DNA of 64,000 nt from Rhodothermales bacterium. GTDB lineage: Bacteria; Bacteroidota; Rhodothermia; Rhodothermales; UBA10348. Numbering within the stretch: the first letter of the stretch is position 1; each line of letters starts with the position of its first letter. Below are positions 17,160 through 25,935 of this stretch, one piece after another. The position numbers and the translations under genes were made by a program. Location of the stretch: NCBI GenBank assembly GCA_040221055.1, contig JAVJVN010000022.1, positions 1-64,000 of the forward strand, written 5' to 3'. The notes below the pieces were generated by a model. It did no database searches, was not told where the DNA came from, and saw only the letters and a program-made list of their open reading frames with translations.

Positions 17160-18704
17160 GTGCTCACCAACTGGTACACACTGTACCATCTTGTGGCGGA
17201 ATGGCGCCCGGACATGGTGGGCGCCCGCGTGGTCGATGCGTATTCCCAGCACCGCGGCAGCCTGAAGCTGGTGCTCGAATCATCAACCGTACGCACACTC
17301 TCCATTTCCCTCCAGGCCCCGCACCGGCACCTGTTCATGTACGAGGGATCGAACCGGGCGCGCAAGAATGTCGCAGACCTCTTTCCCGACGCCCTGGGTC
17401 GCCATGTAACGGATGTGCGCTTGGCGGACCGGGACCGCATCCTGTACATCGATCTTTCGGAGGGGCTCCAGTTCGTGGTGGTTCCCTTCGGTCCGCGGGC
17501 CAATGTTTTCCTGATGCGCTCCGCGCCCGGCACCGAGCCCATCGATACGTTCCGGGGAGACGATACGCCTCCCGATCCCCGACCGGCTACCTCGCCGGAT
17601 GCCCTTTTTCCGAAGCCCCTGAAAAAGGAGGTCCAGCAGGTGCTGGCTCATGAGCCCGGCCTGGACCAGGAAGAGGCGGCCCAGGCCCTCCACGCCCGGC
17701 TGTTGGCCTCGCCCGAACCGGTGGTCTATTGGGACGGCGACTGGCCGGAGGTGCTGTCCGTGGTGCCGCTGGGCCACCTGGAGGGTGCGCTCCGCCCCGA
17801 GCACTTCGCCAATGTGAACGCTGCGGTCCGGACCACCGCCCGAAGCCGGATGGCGCAGGCCCGGTTCCACGCCCGCTGGAAGCCGCTGGTCCAGCGGGTC
17901 GAGGCGCGGCTCGGCCAGGTCTCGTCGTCGCTCGAGCGCATGCTCGAGGAACTCGACCGGCCGAGCCGCGCCGACACCTACGAGCGGAACGGGCACCTGC
18001 TCATGGCCAGCAGCCACGCCATTCCGGCCGGTCTGGACGGCGTGGAGCTCGAGGACATCGTGGGCGGGGAGGGTGTCGTCCACATCGCGTTGGATCCCGC
18101 CCTGTCTGCTGTCCGGAACGCCGAGCGCTACTACGACAAGGCGCGTCGGACACGACTGGCACGCGAGAATGCCCTGGAGCGTCTGGAAGACGTCGAGGCC
18201 GAGCGCGACCGGTTGCGCGTCGTGTCCGACGCGCTGGCTGCCGTCCGGACCCTCGATGAGCTGGATGCGGTCCAGGAAGCGCATGCCGGCGTCATCGACG
18301 GGCTGCAGCGCGGCGGTGACTCCAGCGATGCCGTTCCGTACCGGCGATTCGCCCTGGACGGCGGGTACGAAGTATGGGTGGGCAGGAATGCCCGGCAGAA
18401 CGACCAGCTGACATTGCACGACAGCCGCAAGTATGACCTCTGGATGCACGCCCGGGGCGTGGCGGGGTCGCACACGGTCCTCCGCGTGAAAGGCCGGACC
18501 GATCGGCCACCCCGGTATATCATTGAGCAGGCGGCGGCCATTGCCGCGTATTTTTCCAAGGCACGAACGAGCGCCATGGCCCCGGTCATGATGACCGAAC
18601 GCAAGTATGTCCGGAAACCCCGCAAGGCCGTGGCCGGCGCCGTGGTCGTGGAACGTGAAGAAGTTGTCATGATCGAACCCGGATTGCACGGAAAGGCGTT
18701 TTGA
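17160..18704 (+). CDS. NFACT-family protein, RqcH-like
   Basis: A 514-aa NFACT protein, the bacterial homologue of Rqc2/NEMF. The family member RqcH binds obstructed 50S-peptidyl-tRNA complexes and adds C-terminal Ala tails to stalled chains. The N-terminal NFACT-N domain carries a DR pair in 'LADRDRILYIDL' where tRNA-binding residues are expected. The middle is coiled-coil ('ENALERLEDVEAERDRL'). The C-terminal NFACT-R domain reads 'YEVWVGRNARQNDQLT' with 'DLWMHARGVAGSHTVLR' further on. The start is taken as GTG 17160, because it gives an N-terminus like known members. No RqcP gene was seen nearby. Confidence 0.85.
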   Translation: MLTNWYTLYHLVAEWRPDMVGARVVDAYSQHRGSLKLVLESSTVRTLSISLQAPHRHLFMYEGSNRARKNVADLFPDALGRHVTDVRLADRDRILYIDLSEGLQFVVVPFGPRANVFLMRSAPGTEPIDTFRGDDTPPDPRPATSPDALFPKPLKKEVQQVLAHEPGLDQEEAAQALHARLLASPEPVVYWDGDWPEVLSVVPLGHLEGALRPEHFANVNAAVRTTARSRMAQARFHARWKPLVQRVEARLGQVSSSLERMLEELDRPSRADTYERNGHLLMASSHAIPAGLDGVELEDIVGGEGVVHIALDPALSAVRNAERYYDKARRTRLARENALERLEDVEAERDRLRVVSDALAAVRTLDELDAVQEAHAGVIDGLQRGGDSSDAVPYRRFALDGGYEVWVGRNARQNDQLTLHDSRKYDLWMHARGVAGSHTVLRVKGRTDRPPRYIIEQAAAIAAYFSKARTSAMAPVMMTERKYVRKPRKAVAGAVVVEREEVVMIEPGLHGKAF

Positions 18705-18765
18705 ATCCAGCTCCATCCCCAACGTCCCACCTCGTGGGCGTAATGCACCAAACCGGACCGATTGA

Positions 18766-19578
18766 ATGACGTGGTGGGAATCCCTGTTGCTCGGCCTCAT
18801 CCAGGGCCTGACCGAGTTCTTGCCGGTGTCCTCGTCGGGGCATCTCGTGCTGGCACAGCACATCCTGGGGATCGCGCCGGGTGAGGACGGGGTATTGTTC
18901 GAGGTCATGGTGCACTTTGGGACGTTGCTGTCCATTGTATTCGTGTACAGGGCGCGCATCGGTTCGCTCCTGGCCGGCTTCCTGGGCACCGTTGTCCGCC
19001 CGGCCGCCTGGCAGGATCACTACAGGGAAAAAGGCGAATTCCACCTGGGCGTCATGATCCTCCTGACCATGATCCCGACCGGACTCATCTACGTCCTGTT
19101 CTCGGACTTTTTCGAGGCATCGTTCTCCCAGCCCCGGTTGGCCTCGGGTGCGCTCCTGGTGACGGGGGTGTTGCTCATGCTGACGGTTCTCCGGCCAAAC
19201 CCCGACGGTCCGCTGACGGGCGGGAAGAGCCTCCTGGTCGGTCTTGCCCAGGCCATGGCCATGATCCCCGGCATTTCCCGGTCCGGCTCCACCATCTGTA
19301 CGGCGCTGTATCTCAACGTATCGCCCGTACGGGCCGCCGACTTCTCCTTTCTCATGCTCATTCCCGTGGTTTTCGGGGCAACGCTGCTGAAGGTGGGGGA
19401 GGCGCTGTCTGTCGCATCGCAAGCGAATTGGACACTCATGATCTTGGGTGCGGCGGTGGCATTCGTGTCCGGAATCTTCGCCATCCGCATTGTCCTGGAC
19501 TTCGTCCGGCGCGGAAAGCTGCAGTATTTTGCTGTCTACTGCTTTATTGTCGGCGGGCTTGGTCTCATTTTGATATGA
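18766..19578 (+). CDS. uppP: Undecaprenyl-diphosphatase
   Basis: A 270-aa polytopic membrane enzyme (BacA/UppP) that dephosphorylates undecaprenyl pyrophosphate and so recycles the lipid carrier of cell-wall synthesis. It has both family motifs: 'GLIQGLTEFLPVSSSGHL' with the catalytic Glu and Ser, and 'AMAMIPGISRSGSTIC' with the PGxSRSG motif. Hydrophobic helices fill the rest of the protein. Length is normal for the family. Confidence 0.95.
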   Translation: MTWWESLLLGLIQGLTEFLPVSSSGHLVLAQHILGIAPGEDGVLFEVMVHFGTLLSIVFVYRARIGSLLAGFLGTVVRPAAWQDHYREKGEFHLGVMILLTMIPTGLIYVLFSDFFEASFSQPRLASGALLVTGVLLMLTVLRPNPDGPLTGGKSLLVGLAQAMAMIPGISRSGSTICTALYLNVSPVRAADFSFLMLIPVVFGATLLKVGEALSVASQANWTLMILGAAVAFVSGIFAIRIVLDFVRRGKLQYFAVYCFIVGGLGLILI

Positions 19579-19643
19579 AACCCTTAAGCTGGACGCGGGC
19601 TGCCCGATAACGAGGGTGTAACCAACACCATCACCCCATCGGA

Positions 19644-21110
19644 ATGAAGTACCGCATCTATGTCGTCGACGACGACCGGCACTATGCCCGCATGCTGAGC
19701 TACCGGCTCGACAAGAATGCGAGCTACGAGGTCGAAGTCTTCAACAACGGGGAGGACGTGCTCAAGAATCTGGGTACGCCACCCGACCTCATCCTTCTGG
19801 ATATCATGATGCCGGGTATGGACGGGGTCGAGGTACTCAGACATGTGGTGGCCCGTGCGCCCGGCGTACCGGTCATCATGGTTTCCGCGCAAGGGGTCAT
19901 CGATACGGCGGTCGAAGCCATGAAGCTCGGCGCCTATGACTACATCACGAAAGGTCAGGACGACCTGGTGAAGCTCGATTCCGTGGTCCGGAACGTGCTC
20001 GAGAAAGTCTCCCTGGAACGCGAAGTGGAGACGCTGCGCGACGAAGTGAAGGAGAAGTACCAGGTGAAGGGGCTCATTGGCGACAGCGGCCCCATGCACC
20101 ACGTGTACCGCCTCATCCAGAAGGCAACGCGCGGGGATCTGACCGTGGCCATCCACGGCGAGAGCGGGACGGGCAAGGAGCTCGTAGCCAAGGCCATCCA
20201 TTTCAATTCAAGCCGGAATCGCGGCCCCTTCGTGGTCGTGAACTGTGCGGCCATCCCCCGGGACCTCATGGAAAGTGAGTTCTTCGGGCACGAGAAAGGG
20301 TCGTTCACCGGCGCGCATGCCCGCAAGATCGGCAAATTCGAACAGGCCGACGGGGGCACCATTTTCCTGGACGAAATCGGCGAGTTGGACCTGGACCTCC
20401 AGGCCAAACTGCTGCGCGCCCTGCAGGAAGGCGAAATCACCCGGGTGGGTGGCAGCGATACCATTGAATTCAATGCCCGCGTCATCAGCGCGACCAACAA
20501 GGACGTCGTTCAGATGATTCGCAACGGCACGTTCCGCGAAGATCTGTACTACCGGCTGTTCCAGTTCCCGGTCCCGCTTCCACCCTTGCGCGAACGCGGA
20601 TCGGACCTGCTGGTCCTGGCCAATTACTTCCATCGCGAATACACGAAGGCGCATCCCGAATTCAAGGGCAAGACCCTGTCGGCGGGCGCCCGTCGCGCCA
20701 TTGCCAACCACCGCTGGCCCGGCAACGTGCGTGAGCTGAAGAGCGCCATTGAACGCGCTATCCTGCTCTCCGACGAAGAAGAAATCTCGGCCGCGGACCT
20801 CATGATTTCCGACGTCAACCCCATTTCACCGTGGGCCGACCGGATGACCCTGGCCGAAGCGGCGGAGACCAATTTCTCGGCACCGTCCACGAACGGCGTT
20901 CATTCGGACGACGACGATGATGACGCCGACGAGGATGCCATCAGCATTGAAAGCTCGGACGGCGGCATCGTGTCGCTGGAAGAGTTGAAGCACCGGGCCG
21001 TAGAACGGGCGTACCGGCTGTGCGAACAGAACGTGGACCGGGCCGCTGTCGAACTGGGCATTGGCCGGGCTACCATGTATCGGCTCCTGAAGAAGTACGA
21101 TATGATGTAG
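19644..21110 (+). CDS. Sigma-54-dependent response regulator, NtrC family
   Basis: A 488-aa regulator in three parts. The receiver (1-118) has 'VVDDDRH' and a phospho-acceptor Asp in 'LILLDIMMPG'. The AAA+ domain (about 142-375) has Walker A 'GESGTGKE', the sigma-54-contacting loop 'GSFTGA' (the common form is GAFTGA) and Walker B 'GGTIFLDEIGEL'. The C-terminal Fis-type helix-turn-helix reads 'DRAAVELGIGRATMYRLLKK'. An acidic linker 'SDDDDDDADEDA' separates the last two. No partner kinase is adjacent, so its signal is unknown. It implies that rpoN exists elsewhere in the genome. Confidence 0.92.
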   Translation: MKYRIYVVDDDRHYARMLSYRLDKNASYEVEVFNNGEDVLKNLGTPPDLILLDIMMPGMDGVEVLRHVVARAPGVPVIMVSAQGVIDTAVEAMKLGAYDYITKGQDDLVKLDSVVRNVLEKVSLEREVETLRDEVKEKYQVKGLIGDSGPMHHVYRLIQKATRGDLTVAIHGESGTGKELVAKAIHFNSSRNRGPFVVVNCAAIPRDLMESEFFGHEKGSFTGAHARKIGKFEQADGGTIFLDEIGELDLDLQAKLLRALQEGEITRVGGSDTIEFNARVISATNKDVVQMIRNGTFREDLYYRLFQFPVPLPPLRERGSDLLVLANYFHREYTKAHPEFKGKTLSAGARRAIANHRWPGNVRELKSAIERAILLSDEEEISAADLMISDVNPISPWADRMTLAEAAETNFSAPSTNGVHSDDDDDDADEDAISIESSDGGIVSLEELKHRAVERAYRLCEQNVDRAAVELGIGRATMYRLLKKYDMM

Positions 21111-21157
21111 GCGCACCTTTCGGCCGGGCACGCGTACAACACGGGGTGCTTCAACGG

Positions 21158-21168
21158 TATATTGCGCC
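21158..21168 (+). promoter_or_regulatory. Possible -10 element very close to the EcsC-family start
   Basis: TATATT at 21158-21163 is followed by GCGCC and the ATG at 21169, the same spacing as before folP (13506-13516). This fits a leaderless or nearly leaderless transcript. No convincing -35 hexamer was seen. Confidence 0.35.
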
Positions 21169-21984
21169 ATGCGACTGACTGAATACGAACGAAAGGCCCA
21201 ACGCGAAATCGAGGAATGGCAACACGGGGATGCATCCCTGATTGCCCAGGCCATGAATTGGGCCATGCAGCCCATGGATTGGGTGGTCCGCCGGGCCGTT
21301 CCGGCCGACATGGTGGATCAGGCCGATCGCTCCATCAGTGATTTCCTGTCCATGCTGAGCGATGCCTCCGCATGGACGTACGACCCCGATGAAGTCCTGG
21401 CCGCCGCGCGCAATGCCGGTCTGGAGGTGGAACAGGTCCGGGATCTGAGGGATCGTCCGCTCGAAACCCTGGACAAACTCGCCAAGGCATACGTCTCGGA
21501 AAACGCCATCCTGGCGGCGGTTGAAGGAGGTGGCACCGGCCTGGGCGGCGCGTTCCTGATTGCCGCCGACATCCCGCTCCTCTTCACCATCAACCTGCGG
21601 CTCATCCAGCAGATCGGTGCAGCGTACGGGTTTCCGGTGAAAGGCCCCGAATACCGGGCCATTGTGCTCTCCATCTTCAACGTCGCTGCCTCATCGGGAC
21701 GCGAAGCCAAGAACGAAGCGCTCCGCGAAATCACGGTGGCCGCGGCTGCGTTTGCCGGTGAGCTGGGGTACAAGGGCCGCGTCAGCGGCACGTTCCGGGA
21801 CCAGAACCGGCATCTGCCCCGCGAAATTGCCAAGAACATCGTGGGCCGGAAGCTCGCGCAAGCCATTCCCATTGCCGGAGCGGCTGTCGGCGCCGGAATC
21901 AACTATTGGTTCACAACCGAGACCGCCGAAACGGCCTATATGTTGTTCCGGGCGTTGTACCTTGAGCGAAAAGAACGCTCCTGA
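21169..21984 (+). CDS. EcsC-family protein
   Basis: A 271-aa protein resembling the EcsC family. The N-terminal helical half is amphipathic. The middle holds the glycine-rich hydrophobic segment 'VEGGGTGLGGAFLIAADIPL' and 'TINLRLIQQIGAAYGF'. Near the end is a second Ala/Gly-rich segment 'AIPIAGAAVGAGINYW'. These paired glycine-rich stretches are the family hallmark. Biochemical function is not established. The last base of its stop is shared with the ATG of der, suggesting translational coupling. Confidence 0.8.
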   Translation: MRLTEYERKAQREIEEWQHGDASLIAQAMNWAMQPMDWVVRRAVPADMVDQADRSISDFLSMLSDASAWTYDPDEVLAAARNAGLEVEQVRDLRDRPLETLDKLAKAYVSENAILAAVEGGGTGLGGAFLIAADIPLLFTINLRLIQQIGAAYGFPVKGPEYRAIVLSIFNVAASSGREAKNEALREITVAAAAFAGELGYKGRVSGTFRDQNRHLPREIAKNIVGRKLAQAIPIAGAAVGAGINYWFTTETAETAYMLFRALYLERKERS

Positions 21985-23291
21985 TGTCCCTCGTCGCCAT
22001 CGTGGGTCGCCCGAATGTGGGCAAGTCCACGCTTTTCAACCGCCTCACCGAGGATCGTCGCAGTATTGTGGACGATCAGCCCGGCGTTACACGTGACCGC
22101 GTATATGGTCATGTGGAATGGGGTGGCCGCACGTTTTCCGTGGTCGATACGGGAGGATTCGTGCCGCAGTCCGAGGATCGCTTCGAGGCTGCCATACGGG
22201 AGCAGGTGCTGCTCGCCATCGAGGAGGCCGACCTCATCCTGTTCGTCGTGGATGTCACGGTAGGCATCACGGATCTGGATGATGAGATGGCCAAGCTCCT
22301 CAGGCGCAGCAATCGGCCCGTCCTGCTGGTTCCCAACAAGGCGGACAACGATGAGCGCCGGTGGGATGCGAACGCGTTCTATACGCTGGGATTCGAAGAG
22401 ATGTATGCGCTGTCGTCCATCAACGGGATGGGCACCGGAGACATGCTGGACCGCGTCCTGGAGCTCTTGCCCCCGGAGCCCGAGCCTGAGCCCGATGCAC
22501 GTCCCCGGATTGCCATCATCGGCCGCCCGAACGTGGGCAAGTCCTCGCTGACGAATGCCCTGTTAGGCACGGACCGGTCCATCGTGACCGAGATCAGCGG
22601 CACCACGCGTGACTCCATAGATACCGCGCTCGTCTACAAGGGTCGGGACATCGTCCTCGTGGATACCGCAGGTCTGCGCCGGAAAGCACGCATAAAGGAG
22701 AACGTGGAGTTCTACTCCTGGCTTCGGACGGAGCGGGCCATTGAGACCTGCGACGTCGCCGTGTTGCTCATTGATGCCAGTGAAGGCCTCGAAGCCCAGG
22801 ACATCCGCGTCTTGACGAGCGCCGAGCGCATGAAAAAAGGCCTCGTGATCGGCATCAACAAGTGGGACCTGTACGCCGAGAAGGAGACCAATTCCGTGCG
22901 GGATTACGAACGGCTCATTCGTGCCCGGCTGAAGACGCTCGAGTACATCCCCATTTTCACGATCTCCGCCGTCACCAAGCAACGCATTTACAAGGTGCTC
23001 GACGAGGCCCTGGCCGTCATTGACCGCCGCGGCAAGCGCGTGACGACGAGCGAGCTGAACGACGTCATCCTGCCGGCCATCCAGCGGGTGCATCCGCCCA
23101 CGTACCGCGGGCACCACGTCAAGATCAAGTTCGCCACGCAGGTCCGCGCCGATCCGCCGGTCTTCAACTTCTTCTGCAACTACCCGAAGGGTGTGAAGGA
23201 GTCCTACCGGCGCTACCTGGAGAACCAGCTCCGCGAAGCCTTCGACTTCCAGGGCGTCCCGCTGACCCTGACGTTCAAGGAAAAGAGCTGA
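21984..23291 (+). CDS. der: Ribosome-assembly GTPase Der (EngA)
   Basis: A 435-aa protein with two tandem GTPase domains and a C-terminal KH-like domain, needed for 50S subunit maturation. Each G domain has its P-loop ('GRPNVGKSTLFN' and 'GRPNVGKSSLTN'), the DxxG box ('VDTGGF' and 'VDTAGLRR') and a base-recognition motif ('PNKADN' and 'INKWDL'). The KH-like end has 'HVKIKFATQVRADPPVF' and 'PKGVKESYRRYLENQL'. The downstream 161 bp to the AT-rich island contain no gene and no clear terminator. Confidence 0.96.
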   Translation: MSLVAIVGRPNVGKSTLFNRLTEDRRSIVDDQPGVTRDRVYGHVEWGGRTFSVVDTGGFVPQSEDRFEAAIREQVLLAIEEADLILFVVDVTVGITDLDDEMAKLLRRSNRPVLLVPNKADNDERRWDANAFYTLGFEEMYALSSINGMGTGDMLDRVLELLPPEPEPEPDARPRIAIIGRPNVGKSSLTNALLGTDRSIVTEISGTTRDSIDTALVYKGRDIVLVDTAGLRRKARIKENVEFYSWLRTERAIETCDVAVLLIDASEGLEAQDIRVLTSAERMKKGLVIGINKWDLYAEKETNSVRDYERLIRARLKTLEYIPIFTISAVTKQRIYKVLDEALAVIDRRGKRVTTSELNDVILPAIQRVHPPTYRGHHVKIKFATQVRADPPVFNFFCNYPKGVKESYRRYLENQLREAFDFQGVPLTLTFKEKS

Positions 23292-23452
23292 ACTGTCCGC
23301 CGCAGGTCGCCAATCGAGAATGCGCTGCCGGTGTGAAGTCCGGTTTCACGGGCACGAATTTGTGCACTGGAATGGCAGCGCAGCGTCGCGTATGCTGAAA
23401 GGAGGGGCATTGCTGTGATGTACCCAGGTTACACCAAGCCCCGTCTGGCACC

Positions 23453-24379
23453 ATGAAGTTTGCTCACCTTCTCAGAACCTGTGCTATCCCCCCCCTGATT
23501 CTCTTTGTTGCCATCCTCCTCGGGATATCGCGTCCTGCGGGAGCGCAGATTGAATTGGACAGTGCAGGGAGAATAGGCGTTGGATCCGCGACTCCTGTCT
23601 CAAACACGCAGCTGAAACTGAGCACGAGTTTGGCTGGCGGCATTTCCATCTTTTCAACCGGAAGTTCCGGAGCTGATACGTACGGCTTGTATTCAAGCAT
23701 TTCAACCGGCGGTACATATCAGTATGGAGTGTATGGAGAGGCGTCAACGTCTGCGACCAAGAATTATGGATCAGCAGGAAAGGCCACCGGAGCGACGCAC
23801 AATTATGGTTCCTACGGTATCGCGGGGTCAGGCTCTGCTATTGGTGCGTATGGGTGGGCTCTGTCTGGTACAACTCGCTACGGGATATATGGCGGTGTAA
23901 CTTCTCCGGGAGCGAGTGATTATGGCGTGTATTCGTACGGCAACATGTACACGACCGGTACGCTGACTCAAATGTCCGATGGGAGATTCAAGAGAGATAT
24001 ATCAGGAATTCCCGACAACATCAAGTCTGGCCTCCTGAGTAGCAATCCGGCCAGATACAGGTTCGCCACATCTGCGGAATTGACAGCCTCAGGGCTCCCC
24101 GAGGCATCACTTTCATCCGGGATTCGCTATGGCTTCGTTGCTCAAGAGATGCAGGTTTATTTGCCAGAACTGGTTACCAACGAGACGTTGACCGTCCTTC
24201 CTCCCGATGAGGACGCGTTGGAGCCGAGCTTGACTGAAACTCTGGGAATAAATTACATCGAACTGATCCCGATTCTAGTCGCTATTGTCCAGGATCAACA
24301 GGCTCAGATCGAAGCTCTTCAGACGGCCGTTCGTGGCGCGGGTATTGAGCTGCCTGATTCAGAATCAGACAATAAATAA
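23453..24379 (+). CDS. Secreted tail-fibre-like protein with peptidase S74 (endosialidase chaperone) domain
   Basis: A 308-aa protein with a signal peptide ending near 'RPAGAQ'. The body (about 35-175) is a low-complexity Gly/Ser/Tyr-rich repeat ('YGVYGEAS', 'NYGSYGIAG', 'RYGIYGGV'). From about 178 it has an S74 intramolecular-chaperone domain: 'MSDGRFKRDISGI' supplies the Ser and Lys of the self-cleavage motif, then 'YGFVAQEMQVYLPELV' and 'INYIELIPILVAIVQDQQAQ'. In phage tail spikes this domain trimerises the fibre and cuts itself off. Base composition is visibly more AT-rich than the flanking der and nuoI genes, suggesting transfer. Confidence 0.75.
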   Translation: MKFAHLLRTCAIPPLILFVAILLGISRPAGAQIELDSAGRIGVGSATPVSNTQLKLSTSLAGGISIFSTGSSGADTYGLYSSISTGGTYQYGVYGEASTSATKNYGSAGKATGATHNYGSYGIAGSGSAIGAYGWALSGTTRYGIYGGVTSPGASDYGVYSYGNMYTTGTLTQMSDGRFKRDISGIPDNIKSGLLSSNPARYRFATSAELTASGLPEASLSSGIRYGFVAQEMQVYLPELVTNETLTVLPPDEDALEPSLTETLGINYIELIPILVAIVQDQQAQIEALQTAVRGAGIELPDSESDNK

Positions 24380-24386
24380 CTGAGTC

Positions 24387-24407
24387 AATTCACTTGGGTC
24401 GTGAATT
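24387..24407 (+). other. Short hairpin after the S74 gene
   Basis: AATTCAC and GTGAATT form a 7-bp perfect inverted repeat around a 7-nt loop, 8 bp past the stop codon. There is no T run, so a terminator role is uncertain. Confidence 0.3.
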
Positions 24408-24499
24408 TGCAGCATGATGAGATTGAAAGAACTTTCGACTAAGCAGTCAAACCCGGAATACACTCTTCATGAAAGAATGTCGATACGAGAGGATACCAT

Positions 24500-25870
24500 A
24501 TGAAAGAGTTTTTAACAAAATTTATTATCCTGTTAGGTTTCTCAGTCGTTTTAATAACACTTGATGTTTTAGCTCAGAGTGCTGTCGTCTCTCTTGACTC
24601 AGATGGAAACCTTCTGATTACTGCAGAAATGGACTATGCCGAGCAAACCTTTGATGAATGGTGGGCAGAACCATATGGGAACTCATCAGATCCGGCAGCT
24701 AACATCTACAATTGGCTGTATTTTGACATCTACAACGGAAATTTCGAGAACAATTATACATGGTTTACTCTTGATGAACAATCGTTCAGAAATACGTGGC
24801 CAAATTTTGACAGTTCACATTCGTATTGGGATAGTTTTCTGAAGCATGCCTACTATTTCGGACTGTATATATTCGGCGACGACACATTTGGCGAAGATTA
24901 TGCGAACAATACGACGGGAATTGACAGTTTGCAATTCAACGGTGCGAATTCGTATATCGCAGGCAAGTATTATGCGGGAATCAATTCTTCATGGAATGGC
25001 ACACTGCATTACGATCTTGAGATTCCTTTTGATCCGCCAGTTAACGACCCCTTGGATGGAACGCTGACACAAGGCACAAACACGCCTCGAACAGACCCTG
25101 TAATTCATACTATTGAAAGTGGTTATGGAACGGGGAGTTGGATTGTCGGCCCTTCGGGTGTTGTAGATTATGAGTCTGTTGGTCTTGTGAGTGGTTCGTA
25201 CGAGTTCGTTGGGTACATCAACACCCACGACGATGTGGGCCCTCCAAAGATAAATTACATCTCAGCATGGCAGCCCAACGTGCCGTATGTACGGTTTACG
25301 ATTGTGGATGAGGATAACCCAATGACTCCGCGAACTACAATTGGTCACTCTACGTCGTATGTGGGCGAAGCCAGCATTGTGACCAATGACACTAAATTCG
25401 TCATCGAAAGTGGAGCCCATGTGAAGTTCATCGTCAAGAATGATGCGATCACACTTTCAAGTGGCTTTCATGCAAAACTAGGCAGTAGTTTCAGAACGTA
25501 TTCAGACGGTGGTTCGACATCTTTGTCTAAGCGTGGTTATAACAACATGCCAGACGCACAGATACATACAGAAGACGCTACGCAAGTTGTTGAACCTGGA
25601 CTTCTGTCCGTGTATCCGAATCCAACCCGAGGATCTGTTCGTATTGGATATACCATTCTGGATGAAGGTCCCGTATCGATGGTCGTATATGACATATTGG
25701 GTAGAGAGATCTCGGTCTTGGCACGTAACCTTGTTCAGTCTGAAGGAGGACATAGTGTAACGTGGAATCTGAACGATGTTCTGGTTAACCGTTCGTCGAG
25801 TGGCGTGTACATAGTCAGATTTGTGGCAAATGACCGCGCCAGTACAACCATGTTTACCGTAATACCGTGA
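24500..25870 (+). CDS. Secreted protein with C-terminal sorting domain, function unknown
   Basis: A 456-aa protein with a signal peptide (FIILLGFSVVLITLDVLAQS). It is rich in Asn, Tyr and Trp over residues 40-190 ('FDIYNGNFENNYTWF'), with no recognised enzyme motif. Residues 280-325 contain 'NDTKFVIESGAHVKF' and 'SSGFHAKLGSSF', which resemble the repeat found before sorting domains in related secreted proteins. The C-terminus begins 'SVYPNPTRGSVRIGYT' and includes 'VYDILGREI', a type IX sorting-domain pattern. A Shine-Dalgarno GAGAGGA lies 6 nt before the ATG, unlike most genes here. AT-rich codon use sets it apart from the rest of the window. Confidence 0.75.
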   Translation: MKEFLTKFIILLGFSVVLITLDVLAQSAVVSLDSDGNLLITAEMDYAEQTFDEWWAEPYGNSSDPAANIYNWLYFDIYNGNFENNYTWFTLDEQSFRNTWPNFDSSHSYWDSFLKHAYYFGLYIFGDDTFGEDYANNTTGIDSLQFNGANSYIAGKYYAGINSSWNGTLHYDLEIPFDPPVNDPLDGTLTQGTNTPRTDPVIHTIESGYGTGSWIVGPSGVVDYESVGLVSGSYEFVGYINTHDDVGPPKINYISAWQPNVPYVRFTIVDEDNPMTPRTTIGHSTSYVGEASIVTNDTKFVIESGAHVKFIVKNDAITLSSGFHAKLGSSFRTYSDGGSTSLSKRGYNNMPDAQIHTEDATQVVEPGLLSVYPNPTRGSVRIGYTILDEGPVSMVVYDILGREISVLARNLVQSEGGHSVTWNLNDVLVNRSSSGVYIVRFVANDRASTTMFTVIP

Positions 25871-25935
25871 CTTTCGTCACATGACAACGATATGGCGCCA
25901 GTGTAAAATTAGACTGCGCCTTTGCTGGGGAAAAT

